A DNA stretch of 64,000 bases from an uncultured Verrucomicrobia subdivision 3 bacterium (GCA_937890005.1 CALBZA010000006.1:1-64000), one strand, 5' to 3'. Positions 42,192 to 52,350 are shown, numbered from the stretch's first letter. The notes: a model not told the origin generated them from the sequence alone. Numbers and translations: made by a program.

Positions 42192-45100
42192 TTACGGATG
42201 GCGCAGGCGGAAGAACACAGCCGGGTTGCCCGGGTTAAGCGGGATGACCGCGTTGGTCTCCGAGGCGCTGCCTGCCACATCGAACCAGTTGTTCGAAAGA
42301 CCGACGCTGAGAGCGTTGGTCTGCGTCTGGAGAATCCAGCCGCGATGCGTTTCCGGCCACGAGATGTTCATGTTTCCACCGCTGATCTGGACGGTGACAT
42401 TGGTCGGATAATCGGCCATTGCATCGCCGACAGCAGCGACCGTGATCGTGCCATCGACGGTGAGATTGGCCGTATTCCAGGTGACGCTCTGTCCGGCCGA
42501 GTGCGTAACCACCGAGAACGAGCCGCTGTAACCTCCGGCTGTGTTGAACAGTTTGAAACTGTCGCCCACCTGAAGCGGTTCAGCACCGACGTTGGTGATC
42601 ACGAGCGTTCCTGCGTAAACCAACGGAGCACTGCCAGCTTCGAGAAGGTCGCTGATCGGAGCACCGCCGGCACGATCCACATCCATCACAACCGAGCCCT
42701 GGAAGGTCGGAGTGGCGGCGACAGAGAAGGTTCCGATGCCGTTTTCACCCGGAGCCAGGGCGGCGCCGCTGCGGACGACGAGCGGCCCGGTCAGTGAACC
42801 GATACCCGCCAGTGTGCCGTTGCTGACCACCATGCTGCCGGTGAACATATTCGCGCCATTGAGCGCCAATGTTCCCGAACCGACCTTCACGAGATTTCCG
42901 CTCGCGTTCGGAGCGAATGTGATTGTTCCCACGGTCGGCGGCACCGCGCCCACGCCGCCGCCGATGAAGTTCACCGTCAGGAAGTCGAATTCGGTATATC
43001 CCGACCCTGGCGATGTAACGGTGATGCCGGTGACAGATCCGCCGGACACCGTTGCGATCGCAGTGGCTCCGACACCTGAACCACCGGTGATCGTGACGAT
43101 CGGCGGAGCGATGTAGCCGGATCCGCCGTCGATCAGCGGGATGCTGCTCACACCATAACCGTCCGCGGACTGAATGTTCTGCGGAACCGTGATGGTGAAG
43201 CCATTGTCGTCGATGATGCCGCCTCCAGCGTAGAGGTAAGCGCTGTCCACGTTGAGGAATCCGCCATTGTTTGCAGCGGCCTGCAGGCGTCCCCCGTTGA
43301 AGTTCACAAGACTTCCGGCGCCGTTGACGGCGGTCGCGCGGAGCAATCCGCCTTTCAGGTTCAGAATGCCTGTATTCTGCGAGCGGAAGTTCACGCCCTG
43401 ATCCGAGCTCGTGACACTCCCGCCGAGGATGTTGATGATCGTGGTCTGATCGGTCGGGCCGGCCGCCGTCGTCCAGTTGCCACCAATACCGCCACCGGAA
43501 TAAGTCAGCGAACCGCTGAAGACGTTCAGGACACCAACCTGGTTGGAAGCGCCCCGCGCCAGCACGATCCAGCCGGAGTTGTTGATCGTCGCACCGTCCA
43601 CTTCCATGAGACCGTCGCCCGTGCCGATCGGCGGCCAGAGACCGGCCGGATTCATTTCACCGCCGATGGAGATGCCATTGACGTTGAGCGTTCCGCCCGA
43701 GGCCTTGTAGTAGCCGTAGCTGCCAGACCAGTTGCCGACGTTGAGAACGTCACCCTCGCCGTCGTTCAGCGTCACCGTTCCGCCGGTCTGATAAACGGCG
43801 GCCGCCGAGCCACTGACATTGCCGATATACATGTTGGTTCCCGACACGTCGCCGGAGATGTTGACCACGGTGTTGGTGGGCAGGTGTCCGATGGTGATCG
43901 AACCCGTGGGTCCGATTCTGCCGGTCAGGTTCACGATTCCGCCGCTCAAGCGAGTTCCGCCGGAATGACTGTTGGTGCCACTGAGCGTGAGCGTGCCATT
44001 TCCTGTCTTGGTCAGGCTCAACGCCCCTTCAGTCCGTCCCGAGAACGTTGTTGCCGTTGCGTTGTTGATCGTCAACGCTGGCGACCCGGCGGAAGTTCCG
44101 ATCGTGCCATTGCCGGAAAGACCCGCAAACGTGTGAGCGGCACCGATGTTATAGGTGCTGTTCGAGATCACGGATTCTCCGCCAAATGTCGCCGGAACAT
44201 TAACGTTCGCCGTGCCCGATCCAACCTTGCGCAAAGCCCCGACTGCGGTGATCTGGCCGTTGCCCTGGATGGTGTACGGAACAGTCGTGTTGCTGATCGT
44301 GACGCTGAGCGGGCTGACAGTATTGCTCAACAGAACCGTTCCGGAGCCGCTGTCCGTGAACACAACCGCGTCACCCGGCGGCACTGCTTCCTGATAGGTG
44401 GTCAGTTCGGCACCTGTCAGCCAGTTCGTGGTAACGTCGATGTCCCACAGATTTGCAGTGAGCCCGGTGTTGCCGGTCCACACAATGCCGCTGCCGACCG
44501 AGGAGATGACGACGTAATAAGTCTTGTTCACCGCATCGTTCGACAGAGTCGCCGTCACTCCGCGCGGAGCCACAAGGCCTGCGAAGGTTCCAGAGACGCT
44601 GCTGTATTTCAGGATCGGAAATGCTCCGACGCTGAACACGCCGCCGACCCGAATCGTTGCATTGCCGTTGATCGTGATCGCGCCCGCGGTGAGCGCGGCC
44701 TGGGTCGGATTGCCGGTCATGCTGTAGGTGAAGTCGAGCGTCGTCGCACCGCCGGTGCCAAGGGTCAGCGAACCGATCATGGCTCCGTCTGTGCCTGTGC
44801 TGTTGACGGCTCCAAAGGTGGCGCCATTGGCGACGGACACGTTGCCGCCTGTCTTGTGGGCCGGTCCCATCAGCAGCGAACCTGCGTTCACGAGCGTGTT
44901 GCCCGTGTAGGAGTTGGCGCCCATAAGACGCAGTGTTCCGTTGCCGAGCTTGGTCAACCCGCCCGAACCTGCGCCCAGGAGCGCCTGGGCGATCGTGATC
45001 TGATTGGAGGAGGAATCGATGATCGCTCCACCGTTCAGGATGTTTGCGGCGGTCAGGTTGTCGATGAATGCGGCACTGGAAGCGCTCGCCTGGAGCGTTC

Positions 45101-48100
45101 CACCGTTGAAGTTGAATGTGGAAGAACCTGCGACCGGCATCATGCGAACCTGCGGCACAATCAGCGTGCCGCCGGAATTCAGATTCACGGTTCCGGTTCC
45201 AGGTGTGGCAAAGCCACCAATCGTCAGAGGCAGCGACGCGGAGGCCACCCCCGTGCCACTGATGGTCATCGTTCCCTCGCCGTTCTCACCGATGACGAGA
45301 TCGCCACCGGCGGAGAGCAGGCCGGCCGAAATGTTCAGGGTGCCCCGGCTTCCGGTAAACCGGCCGACCACGACAGCCCCTGTGTTGCGGAATTCACCGC
45401 CAGTGATCACAAGTTCACCGATGCCATAGGCGCCGACCTGGATGAGCCGCCGCAAATCCACGCGGCCGCCTGACAGATAATAACCACCGAACGTTTCGGT
45501 CTGATCCGCCGCATTGCCACCGATGCGAAGATCGGCGCTGGAATTGTAGGCGTTGGTCACGATGCCGCCGGTCTGATAGACCAGGCCGGTCGCAATCAAA
45601 CCTTTTCCGACCCAGAGGTTACGGAAACGAAGAATCGCATTGTCCTGAATATCGAGCCGGCCATGATCACCGGATCCAACGACTGTCGAATCCGACACGT
45701 TGAAGTCGAAATTGCCGGCATCGAAGACGGCGTTGTTGCGCAGAATCAGCCGCGCCTCCGCAGAAGGACGGAGGTTGTCATAATAGGGCGCGATGGACGT
45801 CCAGTTGATGTTGTTGGTGTATTTGGCATCGCCTTCCAAAACCACGGTTCCGTCGATCACGTGGAACCACAGGCGGTTTGAGTTGGAGAGCAACTTGGTC
45901 CCCGGACCGTCAAAAATCAGCCGGCCTGTGCCGCTGAAGGAGTTGTTCAACTGGAGCGTCGTTCCGGAGGCTGCGCCGAGGCCGGACACCCCGACCACAT
46001 TCATCGGCCGCGCAACGGATGCGCTCGCGGTGTACTGCAGAGTTCCGCCGCCCAGCGTCACCGCTCCCGCAGGATCTCCAAGATTGGAATCCGTTCCAAC
46101 ATTCACGGTTCCGCCATAGATGAACGTGCCGCCCGTGTAGCTGTTGACGGTGTTCAGGTTCAACGAACCCGTGTTGGACTTCACCAGCGAAGCCGATCCG
46201 GCGAGCGAACCGGCGCCATTGAAGTTGTAGTCATAAAACGCGTTGTCCACGACGACGTTAGCCGGCTTCAAGGTGGTGGTCAGGTTGATGTTCGTGTTGA
46301 GCGAGCCATCAAGGCTGTCATCGAATCGAACCAGATCACCGATGCCGGAATATTCCAGATACTTCGACGGGTTGAACGTGCTGCTTTCGTACCAGTTGAA
46401 TGTGGTGTTGATGTCCCAAAGGCTGTTTGTTCCGAACCAGACGAGGCTCTGGCCGACGCCGGTGATGTTGATGTCGATCGAACTGTTGCCCGGATTGTTG
46501 ACGAGCGTTGCGCCCAGAACGCCAATGGGGAGCGGTCCCAGTTTGAAGTTGTTCAGGTTCGGCAGCGGAGCGCCGGTGTACTTGATCACGGCAAACTGCC
46601 CGATGGAGAATCCCGTTCCATTGATCTGGATGGTGATGTTCGTGCCGGCAGCGACTGCGCCGTTGAGGTTGATCACAGGCGTGCCCGGGTTTCCGAACAG
46701 ACCGCCATAGTTGATGTAAAGCGATGTGTTATTGGAGAGAATGAGGCTCTCAACATAAAGAGACGCACCGCTTGACGCGTCGAGAGCGAGTGTGCCTTCG
46801 GACACGCGGACAGGTCCATTGAAGGAGCTGCTGGAAGGAAGGGTGAGCGTTCCCGCTCCAAGCTTTGTGAGCCCGCCATCGATCATGGCGTCGCCGTCGA
46901 TGAAGCTGTGCTGCAGCGGCGTTACGATGGCGATGTCGCGCCCGTTGGAATCGATGATCGCGCCGCCGTTCCGGACATTGGCGGAAACGCTGCCAAAACC
47001 CAGGTTGAAGAAATTAGCGTTGTTCGCATTCGGCCGGAGCGTGCCTCCGTTGAAGTTGAAAATACGGGTTCCAGATTCAGCCGTCGAAATAACTCCCCGG
47101 ACGGTGACCACGCCGCCGTCAAGATTGAATGTGTTCACCGTCGCACCGCCGCCGTTACGCTGCATGTCGATGAGCACGTCGCCACCGACCGTGGTGGCGC
47201 GATCACTGTACCCGACAATCGCTCCGTTGTAGATGGAGACCGTGTTACTTCCGGTGGAGTTGCCGTCCTGTGTCGAAAACCGGATGTCGGTCTGGTTGTT
47301 GAGGTGAAGCGTTCCGTTGCTGATCACGAGTTCCGTGTTCGCATTACCCGTGCGTTTGACGATCAGCCAGCGTTCCGCGGTGCTGGAGGGCGTCGAACCG
47401 GCAACGTGCAGGTTGCCGCCGTTCAGGACCACCATGGCACCGTTCGTCTCACCAGAAGTACCGTAATTGAGGATGAGATCGCCTTCGGTGACCACGTTGC
47501 CGTTGTTGATCAGCAAGGTCCCCTTGCCGCTCGAACTCACGCGAATCCCGGCGGTGTTGAGGTTTGTGAGAGACGAGTCGTTGACCGTCAGGGTCATGTC
47601 GGCTCCCGAATTTTCACCGATGAAAAGGCTGCCGTTTACAGTGTAGGACGAGTTGTTGTTCAGCGTCAGCGAGCCTTTCGGGAAGTTCGCGCCATTGTTA
47701 CCGTTGTAGCCCATGCTGATGTTCGCGGAGGTGCCGATCGAGTTGCTGAACACGAGATCGGAGGAGACACCACCGATGCCGTTGCCGCGGCCGACCGACA
47801 GCCAGGAGCCGACGTTCAGTTTCGCGTTATCGACAATGATTTTGGCATTCTGGCCAGCGCCGCCATTGGCGACCACACCGCCGATCACCAGTTCGCCGTT
47901 GACGAAGTTGGAGCTTCCGTTGTTGAACAGAAGCGTTCCCTCCTGAGAAATCAACGGCCCGGAAAATCCGCCAGACGAAGCGCCGGTTCCGGACCAAACA
48001 CTGTTGCTCGAGATGGTCAGCTGGCCGGAGCCTCGTTTGAACAACGCGAAACTGCCGCCGCCGGGTTTTGTAATCGGTCCGCTCAGGACAACATTGCCCG

Positions 48101-48659
48101 GCCCCCGGACGTGCAACACGCCGTTGCCGCTCGACACATTTGCAATGATACCGCCCGCCACCGTCAATAACGCCGAGCTGCTGTTGGTGATCGTGGCGCT
48201 CGCGTTTGCTGCGCTGGAGAGGCTGAGATTGGCGTTGATCAGCTGATTGTTGCTCACGAGAGGTGACAGCCCCAGCGCCCCTGCATTTTCAAGGGAAAGC
48301 GTCTGACTGCCGGGCGCGCCGGCTCCGATCGTGTAGGCCGCAGCACCGGCTTCAAACATCACATTGCTGATCGTCACGCCTGCCCCGAGATTGATCGTCG
48401 TGTTCGCGCTGGCTGCATTGAACGTGGCCGTATCGCCGGTTCCGGGCACCGTGCCCGGATTCGAGAGCCAGTTGCCAGCCGTTGCCCATGCGCCATCCAC
48501 TGAACCTGTCCAACTATCGCTGACCGCCTGTGCCGTCTGGCTCATCAAAGCTGCCATGACGATGCCTGTGCCCATCCGTATGAGTGCCGGCCTTCCAATC
48601 CGCCGCCAGGTGGGGCGAGCGGCTGCTCCGGCAAGCAGTGTAGGTGTGTGTCGTTTCAT
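42192..48659 (-). CDS. Giant secreted autotransporter-associated beta-strand repeat protein
   Basis: The 2155-residue protein has a long signal region (MKRHTPTLLAG ... GIVMAALMSQTAQA, cleavage about residue 44) and then a passenger made of many beta-helix-like repeats. PF12951/TIGR02601 units are seen, for example KLGNGTLRLMGANSYTGNTL, KTGNGTLTLSGTNSHSGGT and KVGSGTLALNGANMFTGSM. Between them are copies of the module around VWFGTNSLWDINTTFNW and IVWTGNTGLTANLWDIDVTTN. The end (NMNISWPETHRGWILQTQ ... VFFRLRHP) is a compact domain common in Verrucomicrobiota secreted proteins. No barrel domain or PEP-CTERM anchor is visible. It should be a surface or extracellular fibre-like protein. ATG 48659 is used; the frame upstream to 48971 is non-conserved. 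Confidence 0.9.
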   Translation of the reverse strand: MKRHTPTLLAGAAARPTWRRIGRPALIRMGTGIVMAALMSQTAQAVSDSWTGSVDGAWATAGNWLSNPGTVPGTGDTATFNAASANTTINLGAGVTISNVMFEAGAAAYTIGAGAPGSQTLSLENAGALGLSPLVSNNQLINANLSLSSAANASATITNSSSALLTVAGGIIANVSSGNGVLHVRGPGNVVLSGPITKPGGGSFALFKRGSGQLTISSNSVWSGTGASSGGFSGPLISQEGTLLFNNGSSNFVNGELVIGGVVANGGAGQNAKIIVDNAKLNVGSWLSVGRGNGIGGVSSDLVFSNSIGTSANISMGYNGNNGANFPKGSLTLNNNSSYTVNGSLFIGENSGADMTLTVNDSSLTNLNTAGIRVSSSGKGTLLINNGNVVTEGDLILNYGTSGETNGAMVVLNGGNLHVAGSTPSSTAERWLIVKRTGNANTELVISNGTLHLNNQTDIRFSTQDGNSTGSNTVSIYNGAIVGYSDRATTVGGDVLIDMQRNGGGATVNTFNLDGGVVTVRGVISTAESGTRIFNFNGGTLRPNANNANFFNLGFGSVSANVRNGGAIIDSNGRDIAIVTPLQHSFIDGDAMIDGGLTKLGAGTLTLPSSSSFNGPVRVSEGTLALDASSGASLYVESLILSNNTSLYINYGGLFGNPGTPVINLNGAVAAGTNITIQINGTGFSIGQFAVIKYTGAPLPNLNNFKLGPLPIGVLGATLVNNPGNSSIDINITGVGQSLVWFGTNSLWDINTTFNWYESSTFNPSKYLEYSGIGDLVRFDDSLDGSLNTNINLTTTLKPANVVVDNAFYDYNFNGAGSLAGSASLVKSNTGSLNLNTVNSYTGGTFIYGGTVNVGTDSNLGDPAGAVTLGGGTLQYTASASVARPMNVVGVSGLGAASGTTLQLNNSFSGTGRLIFDGPGTKLLSNSNRLWFHVIDGTVVLEGDAKYTNNINWTSIAPYYDNLRPSAEARLILRNNAVFDAGNFDFNVSDSTVVGSGDHGRLDIQDNAILRFRNLWVGKGLIATGLVYQTGGIVTNAYNSSADLRIGGNAADQTETFGGYYLSGGRVDLRRLIQVGAYGIGELVITGGEFRNTGAVVVGRFTGSRGTLNISAGLLSAGGDLVIGENGEGTMTISGTGVASASLPLTIGGFATPGTGTVNLNSGGTLIVPQVRMMPVAGSSTFNFNGGTLQASASSAAFIDNLTAANILNGGAIIDSSSNQITIAQALLGAGSGGLTKLGNGTLRLMGANSYTGNTLVNAGSLLMGPAHKTGGNVSVANGATFGAVNSTGTDGAMIGSLTLGTGGATTLDFTYSMTGNPTQAALTAGAITINGNATIRVGGVFSVGAFPILKYSSVSGTFAGLVAPRGVTATLSNDAVNKTYYVVISSVGSGIVWTGNTGLTANLWDIDVTTNWLTGAELTTYQEAVPPGDAVVFTDSGSGTVLLSNTVSPLSVTISNTTVPYTIQGNGQITAVGALRKVGSGTANVNVPATFGGESVISNSTYNIGAAHTFAGLSGNGTIGTSAGSPALTINNATATTFSGRTEGALSLTKTGNGTLTLSGTNSHSGGTRLSGGIVNLTGRIGPTGSITIGHLPTNTVVNISGDVSGTNMYIGNVSGSAAAVYQTGGTVTLNDGEGDVLNVGNWSGSYGYYKASGGTLNVNGISIGGEMNPAGLWPPIGTGDGLMEVDGATINNSGWIVLARGASNQVGVLNVFSGSLTYSGGGIGGNWTTAAGPTDQTTIINILGGSVTSSDQGVNFRSQNTGILNLKGGLLRATAVNGAGSLVNFNGGRLQAAANNGGFLNVDSAYLYAGGGIIDDNGFTITVPQNIQSADGYGVSSIPLIDGGSGYIAPPIVTITGGSGVGATAIATVSGGSVTGITVTSPGSGYTEFDFLTVNFIGGGVGAVPPTVGTITFAPNASGNLVKVGSGTLALNGANMFTGSMVVSNGTLAGIGSLTGPLVVRSGAALAPGENGIGTFSVAATPTFQGSVVMDVDRAGGAPISDLLEAGSAPLVYAGTLVITNVGAEPLQVGDSFKLFNTAGGYSGSFSVVTHSAGQSVTWNTANLTVDGTITVAAVGDAMADYPTNVTVQISGGNMNISWPETHRGWILQTQTNALSVGLSNNWFDVAGSASETNAVIPLNPGNPAVFFRLRHP

Positions 48660-49028
48660 AGTGAGGGTATGTCTATTTGAATTTGTTGGGGAACTGCAGT
48701 GCTGCTGTGAAATTCGAAAAACCAGTCGCGCGGATCGGTCTGGTCCAGAAACATCGTTGCCTCGCAAACATAATTGGGAACAACCAAGCGGCCTATCATT
48801 CTCCTTTTCGCTTGAAGCTGTAAAGCAGTCGCCGCTCACCCGTTCGGGTGACAAACAAAGACTTGCTTCGGAAATTCTACGGAGCCGGAAAAACCCGAAT
48901 GTTTGAGGGCCATAATCGGTGAAATCAAACGGAGAAATTCCTCGCGCGTCACGAGGACCGCATCCACGCACCGCAATTCCAAAGGTTTCTTTGCTCGACG
49001 GTCCGGACTCCGATGTTAGATTTCCGGC
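48660..49028. other. Divergent intergenic region between the repeat protein and ispH
   Basis: This 369-base gap contains a perfect 16-bp inverted repeat TCACCCG-TT-CGGGTGA (48836-48851) near the middle, which could be an operator or a short hairpin. No clear promoter pair or small gene is supported. The frame upstream of the giant gene (48660-48971) and the plus-strand frame at 48919-49188 have no family resemblance. Confidence 0.5.
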
Positions 49029-50264
49029 ATGTCAACCGAAGTGCCTCCGGCACCACAGAAAGTCAATTTGCGCCGCCCGGACATCATGGAAGCCGTTCAG
49101 GCCCAGGTGCTGTCCCATTACCGCAGTGAACTCGTCGAACGCATTCGCGCCAATGGCGGAGTGCTCTCCTCCGGCGACCTCACGGTGAAACTCGCGAAGG
49201 AGTTCGGCTTCTGTTATGGCGTCGAACGAGCCATCGATCTCGCCTACGCTGCGAAGAAATACTTCGAGGAAAACTCACCCAACACGCCCATCTATCTGCT
49301 CGGCGAAATCATTCACAACCCGGAGGTGAACGATCAGATCCGGAACATGGGGATCAAGATCATTTCTCCCAAGCCGACGGACGAAGAGCTTTCACGCCTC
49401 AGCTCCGGCGACGTGGTGATCATTCCCGCGTTTGGCACCGAGGTCAGCACCCGCCGCAAGCTGGAGGAAAAAGGGTGCCGGCTCGTGGATACAACGTGCG
49501 GCGACGTGATGAGCGTCTGGAAACGCGTCCGCCAGTATTCGAAGGATTCCGTCACCAGCATCATTCACGGCAAGGCGAAGCATGAGGAAACGAAGGCAAC
49601 CACATCGCAGGCGCGCGCATACGGGAACGGCCATTACCTCGTTGTTTACGATCTCGCGGAAACCGATTACGTCTGCAATTACATTCTCAACGGCGGCAAC
49701 AAGGAGGAGTTTCTGGAGAAATTCAAGGGCGCCTACTCGATCGGTTTCGATCCGGAAATTCATCTCAAAGCGGTGGGGGTGGCGAATCAGACCACGATGC
49801 TGCGCGGCGAAACGGAAGAAGTGCAGCGGCGGATTCGCGCCGCTATGGAACAGAAATACGGCAACCAACAACTGCCGACTCATTTCCGCTTTTTCGACAC
49901 GATCTGCGGTGCGACGCAGGATCGCCAGGACGCACTTCAGAAGATGCTCAAGGAACCGCTCGATCTCCTCATCGTCGTGGGCGGATACAATTCCTCCAAC
50001 ACATCGCATCTGGCTGAAATGGGTGAAAAGGTGTTGCCGACCTATTTCATCAAGAACGCCGCGAAGATGGTTTCCGACAAGCTGATCCAGCACTACAACC
50101 AGCATCTGCACACGGAAATTGAAACGCCGAACTGGCTGCCTTCAGGCAAGGTCACGGTTGGCATCACGGCCGGCGCATCGTGCCCGAACAATCTGATCGA
50201 AGACAGCATCAAGCGTTTGTTCGAACTGCGCGGCATTTCGATTCAGCCGCTGCTTGCAAATTGA
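49029..50264 (+). CDS. ispH: 4-hydroxy-3-methylbut-2-enyl diphosphate reductase, long form
   Basis: IspH carries out the last step of the MEP isoprenoid pathway, using a [4Fe-4S] cluster to make IPP and DMAPP. The 411-residue protein has three cluster cysteines: Cys62 in EFGFCYGVERA, Cys159 in DTTCGDVM and Cys295 in DTICGATQDRQ. Other matches are LLGEIIHNPEVN, VVGGYNSSNTSHL and VGITAGASCPNNLIEDSI. It is about 100 residues longer than E. coli IspH, with an N-terminal extension and internal insertions, resembling the cyanobacterial/plant type. It is not in an operon with other MEP genes in this window. Confidence 0.96.
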   Translation: MSTEVPPAPQKVNLRRPDIMEAVQAQVLSHYRSELVERIRANGGVLSSGDLTVKLAKEFGFCYGVERAIDLAYAAKKYFEENSPNTPIYLLGEIIHNPEVNDQIRNMGIKIISPKPTDEELSRLSSGDVVIIPAFGTEVSTRRKLEEKGCRLVDTTCGDVMSVWKRVRQYSKDSVTSIIHGKAKHEETKATTSQARAYGNGHYLVVYDLAETDYVCNYILNGGNKEEFLEKFKGAYSIGFDPEIHLKAVGVANQTTMLRGETEEVQRRIRAAMEQKYGNQQLPTHFRFFDTICGATQDRQDALQKMLKEPLDLLIVVGGYNSSNTSHLAEMGEKVLPTYFIKNAAKMVSDKLIQHYNQHLHTEIETPNWLPSGKVTVGITAGASCPNNLIEDSIKRLFELRGISIQPLLAN

Positions 50265-50298
50265 ATCGGGCCTGTTCACCGGCGCATGTTTACGCCAA

Positions 50299-50353
50299 AG
50301 CCGTTGAAACGGCTCTCTGCAATTCGGCGGCTTCACCGCGCTGAAGCGCGGTG
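50299..50353. repeat. Paired palindromes between ispH and dgt (REP-like)
   Basis: AGCCGTT-GA-AACGGCT (50299-50314) is followed by CACCGCGC-TGAA-GCGCGGTG (50334-50353). Both are perfect hairpins with no U tract, so they are poor terminators. Two hairpins about 20 bases apart suggest an interspersed palindromic element of a different type from the one before lnt. Confidence 0.7.
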
Positions 50354-50456
50354 TTAATGGGAATTCAATTCACCCGAGTTGATACGTTTCCCACTTCGCC
50401 ACATACAGCCACATTGCATGACATCGTCCGCTCCCCTAGAGTAGCGCGCAAAGGCA

Positions 50457-51614
50457 ATGCCGCGCACGCGAATCGAACTGGAACAACTCGAGCGACAATC
50501 GCTCGCCTCTTACGCTCAATTCAGCGCTGAAACACGGGGACGCCGTCATCGCGAGGAGCCGCCCGAATGGCGAACGCATTATCAGCGTGACCGCGACCGT
50601 GTGATTCACTCGCGCGCCTTCCGCCGGCTCGAATACAAAACCCAGGTTTTCCTGAATGGCACCGGCGATCATCTTCGCACGCGGCTGACTCACACGATGG
50701 AGGTGGCGGGCATCACCCGCAACATCGCCCGCGCACTGCGGCTCAACGAGGATCTCGCCGAAACCATCGCGCTCGCACATGACCTGGGCCATTCACCGTT
50801 CGGCCACAAGGGCGAGGCGGTGTTGAACGAGCTGATGAAACGTCACGGCGGATTCGAGCACAACCGTCACAGCCTGCGCATCGTCGAGGAGCTCGAGCAA
50901 AAGTATCCGACGTTTCCCGGGTTGAACCTGAGCTGGGAGGTTCGCGAAGGACTGGTGAAGCATTACACGGCCTACGATCATCCGGGACGGCGCAAAGGTT
51001 TTGACGCGAAGAATTCGTCGCTCGAAGCGCAGGTGGCGAATCTTGCCGATGAAATCACTTATTACAGTCACGACCTCGATGACGGTCTCGATTCCGGATT
51101 GCTTTCCGAAAAGGATCTTTCGTCGAAAGTCCGGCTTTGGAATGAGGCGGCGGCTCAGGTTCGAAAACAGCACGGAAAACTTCCGGACGAATGCCGTCGC
51201 TATTTCATCATTCGAACGCTGATCGATATGCAGGTCCGTGACGTTGTCGAAACCACGGAACAGTTGATCGAAAAAGCGAAGGTTCGAACCGCGGATGATG
51301 TCCGGCTGTGGCCGAAGCGACTCGTGCAGTACAGCACGACTCGCCGGAAGCTGAACATCGAACTGCGTCGTTATCTCTACAAAAATCTTTACTACAACTC
51401 TGTGGTCAACGAGCCGCACCTGCGCGCGAAACAGCTGTTGAAGGATTTGTTCGCTCATTTCCTGAAGCATCCCGATGAGATCGGAAGCCACAGCCGCGAA
51501 CGGATTCGGAAACTAGGATTGCACCGCGCAGTCTGCGATTACCTCGCGGGGATGACGGATCGCTATGCGATCCAGGAGCATCAGCGGATTTTTGCAACGG
51601 CTCCGTTGAAGTGA
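50457..51614 (+). CDS. dgt: Deoxyguanosinetriphosphate triphosphohydrolase-like protein
   Basis: The 385-residue HD-domain enzyme is expected to hydrolyse dNTPs to deoxynucleoside and triphosphate. HYQRDRDRVIHSRAFRRLEYKTQVF is the family N-terminus. The HD metal motifs are RLTHTMEVAGI (His) and ETIALAHDLGHSPFGHKGE (His-Asp), with the later Asp in EITYYSHDLDDGL. It is shorter than E. coli Dgt (about 505) and matches the common short dNTPase class. It converges on an unknown membrane-protein gene 18 bases away. Confidence 0.95.
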   Translation: MPRTRIELEQLERQSLASYAQFSAETRGRRHREEPPEWRTHYQRDRDRVIHSRAFRRLEYKTQVFLNGTGDHLRTRLTHTMEVAGITRNIARALRLNEDLAETIALAHDLGHSPFGHKGEAVLNELMKRHGGFEHNRHSLRIVEELEQKYPTFPGLNLSWEVREGLVKHYTAYDHPGRRKGFDAKNSSLEAQVANLADEITYYSHDLDDGLDSGLLSEKDLSSKVRLWNEAAAQVRKQHGKLPDECRRYFIIRTLIDMQVRDVVETTEQLIEKAKVRTADDVRLWPKRLVQYSTTRRKLNIELRRYLYKNLYYNSVVNEPHLRAKQLLKDLFAHFLKHPDEIGSHSRERIRKLGLHRAVCDYLAGMTDRYAIQEHQRIFATAPLK

Positions 51615-51632
51615 GCCTTCGTTCAGACGCGG

Positions 51633-52274
51633 CTATTTCGGGAACACCATCAGTTTACCATCCTGAACCCGAACATCCTTGAGCTTCGAAAGAACTTCCT
51701 TCGCCTTCGCATCATGGTTGAGTTTGAAGGCAAAGTTCTGCGGGCTGATGCGATTCATAAATGTTTCGGGAAGCGGCTGCCCTTTCGCTGAGAGCGTCTG
51801 GGCGTTCACGTTCAACACTCCGTTGGTCATGTCCACGCGAAATGTTCCGCTCGCATTCACGAAACGACCCTTCAAAGGTTTCAGCCCCAGATCCTCCGCC
51901 GGAACGCTGAACTGTGCGAGAACGTTGCTCCCCTGAAACTCGAAATGTAATCGTCCGCGAACGGTCACCATCTCGGGGGTTGTTGCGATCAACGCGTTCG
52001 CTTCATCCGCTGTGACGACGAGAGGTTCAGAAGCGCTGCCTTGTTCCACAGCTTCGCTGAAACTTCCGATTCGGTTGCGCAGCGCCACCAGTTCACTCTC
52101 AGGAAGCTGGACCAGGGGGATGTCCATCGGCTGGGTGTCGGTGAATTGATTCACCAAACTCTTGGCGTAGCGATAGCCCGCGTACGACGCGATGATCAGC
52201 ACCACGATCGAGATCGCAATCGCAACTCCGGTATAAAACAAACATCCACGCGGCTTTCGTAACGGCTCAGTCAT
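51633..52274 (-). CDS. Membrane-anchored protein of unknown function
   Basis: The 213-residue protein has a positive head (MTEPLRKPRGC), one membrane segment (FYTGVAIAISIVVLIIASYAGY, about 14-35), and an exported domain. The exported part has beta-strand-rich text such as PLVVTADEANALIAT, RGRLHFEFQGSNVLAQFSVP and SGTFRVDMTNGVLNVNA, resembling lipid- or polymer-binding beta domains. No catalytic motif is present. The ATG at 52274 is chosen because the longer frame has a non-hydrophobic leader. It ends close to dgt and starts after the hybrid kinase gene, with no clear operon. Confidence 0.78.
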   Translation of the reverse strand: MTEPLRKPRGCLFYTGVAIAISIVVLIIASYAGYRYAKSLVNQFTDTQPMDIPLVQLPESELVALRNRIGSFSEAVEQGSASEPLVVTADEANALIATTPEMVTVRGRLHFEFQGSNVLAQFSVPAEDLGLKPLKGRFVNASGTFRVDMTNGVLNVNAQTLSAKGQPLPETFMNRISPQNFAFKLNHDAKAKEVLSKLKDVRVQDGKLMVFPK

Positions 52275-52350
52275 CGCGTTAAGTTCCGGAGAATGCTGTT
52301 CCTTGGCAACAGGGAATAAGGCCTCCCGAAATTGCACGCGGCAGATCCGC

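Noticed and set aside
43884..45473. 529-codon plus-strand frame opposite the giant repeat protein
   Set aside because: It is Arg/Asp/Gly-rich and domain-free. The opposite strand has signal peptide, repeats and terminator. The long frame follows from codon bias and repetitive sequence.
46908..48170. 420-codon plus-strand frame opposite the giant repeat protein
   Set aside because: Same reason: antisense shadow with no recognisable motif.
50299..50353. Palindromes read as an ispH terminator
   Set aside because: No U tract follows either hairpin, so a rho-independent terminator is not supported.
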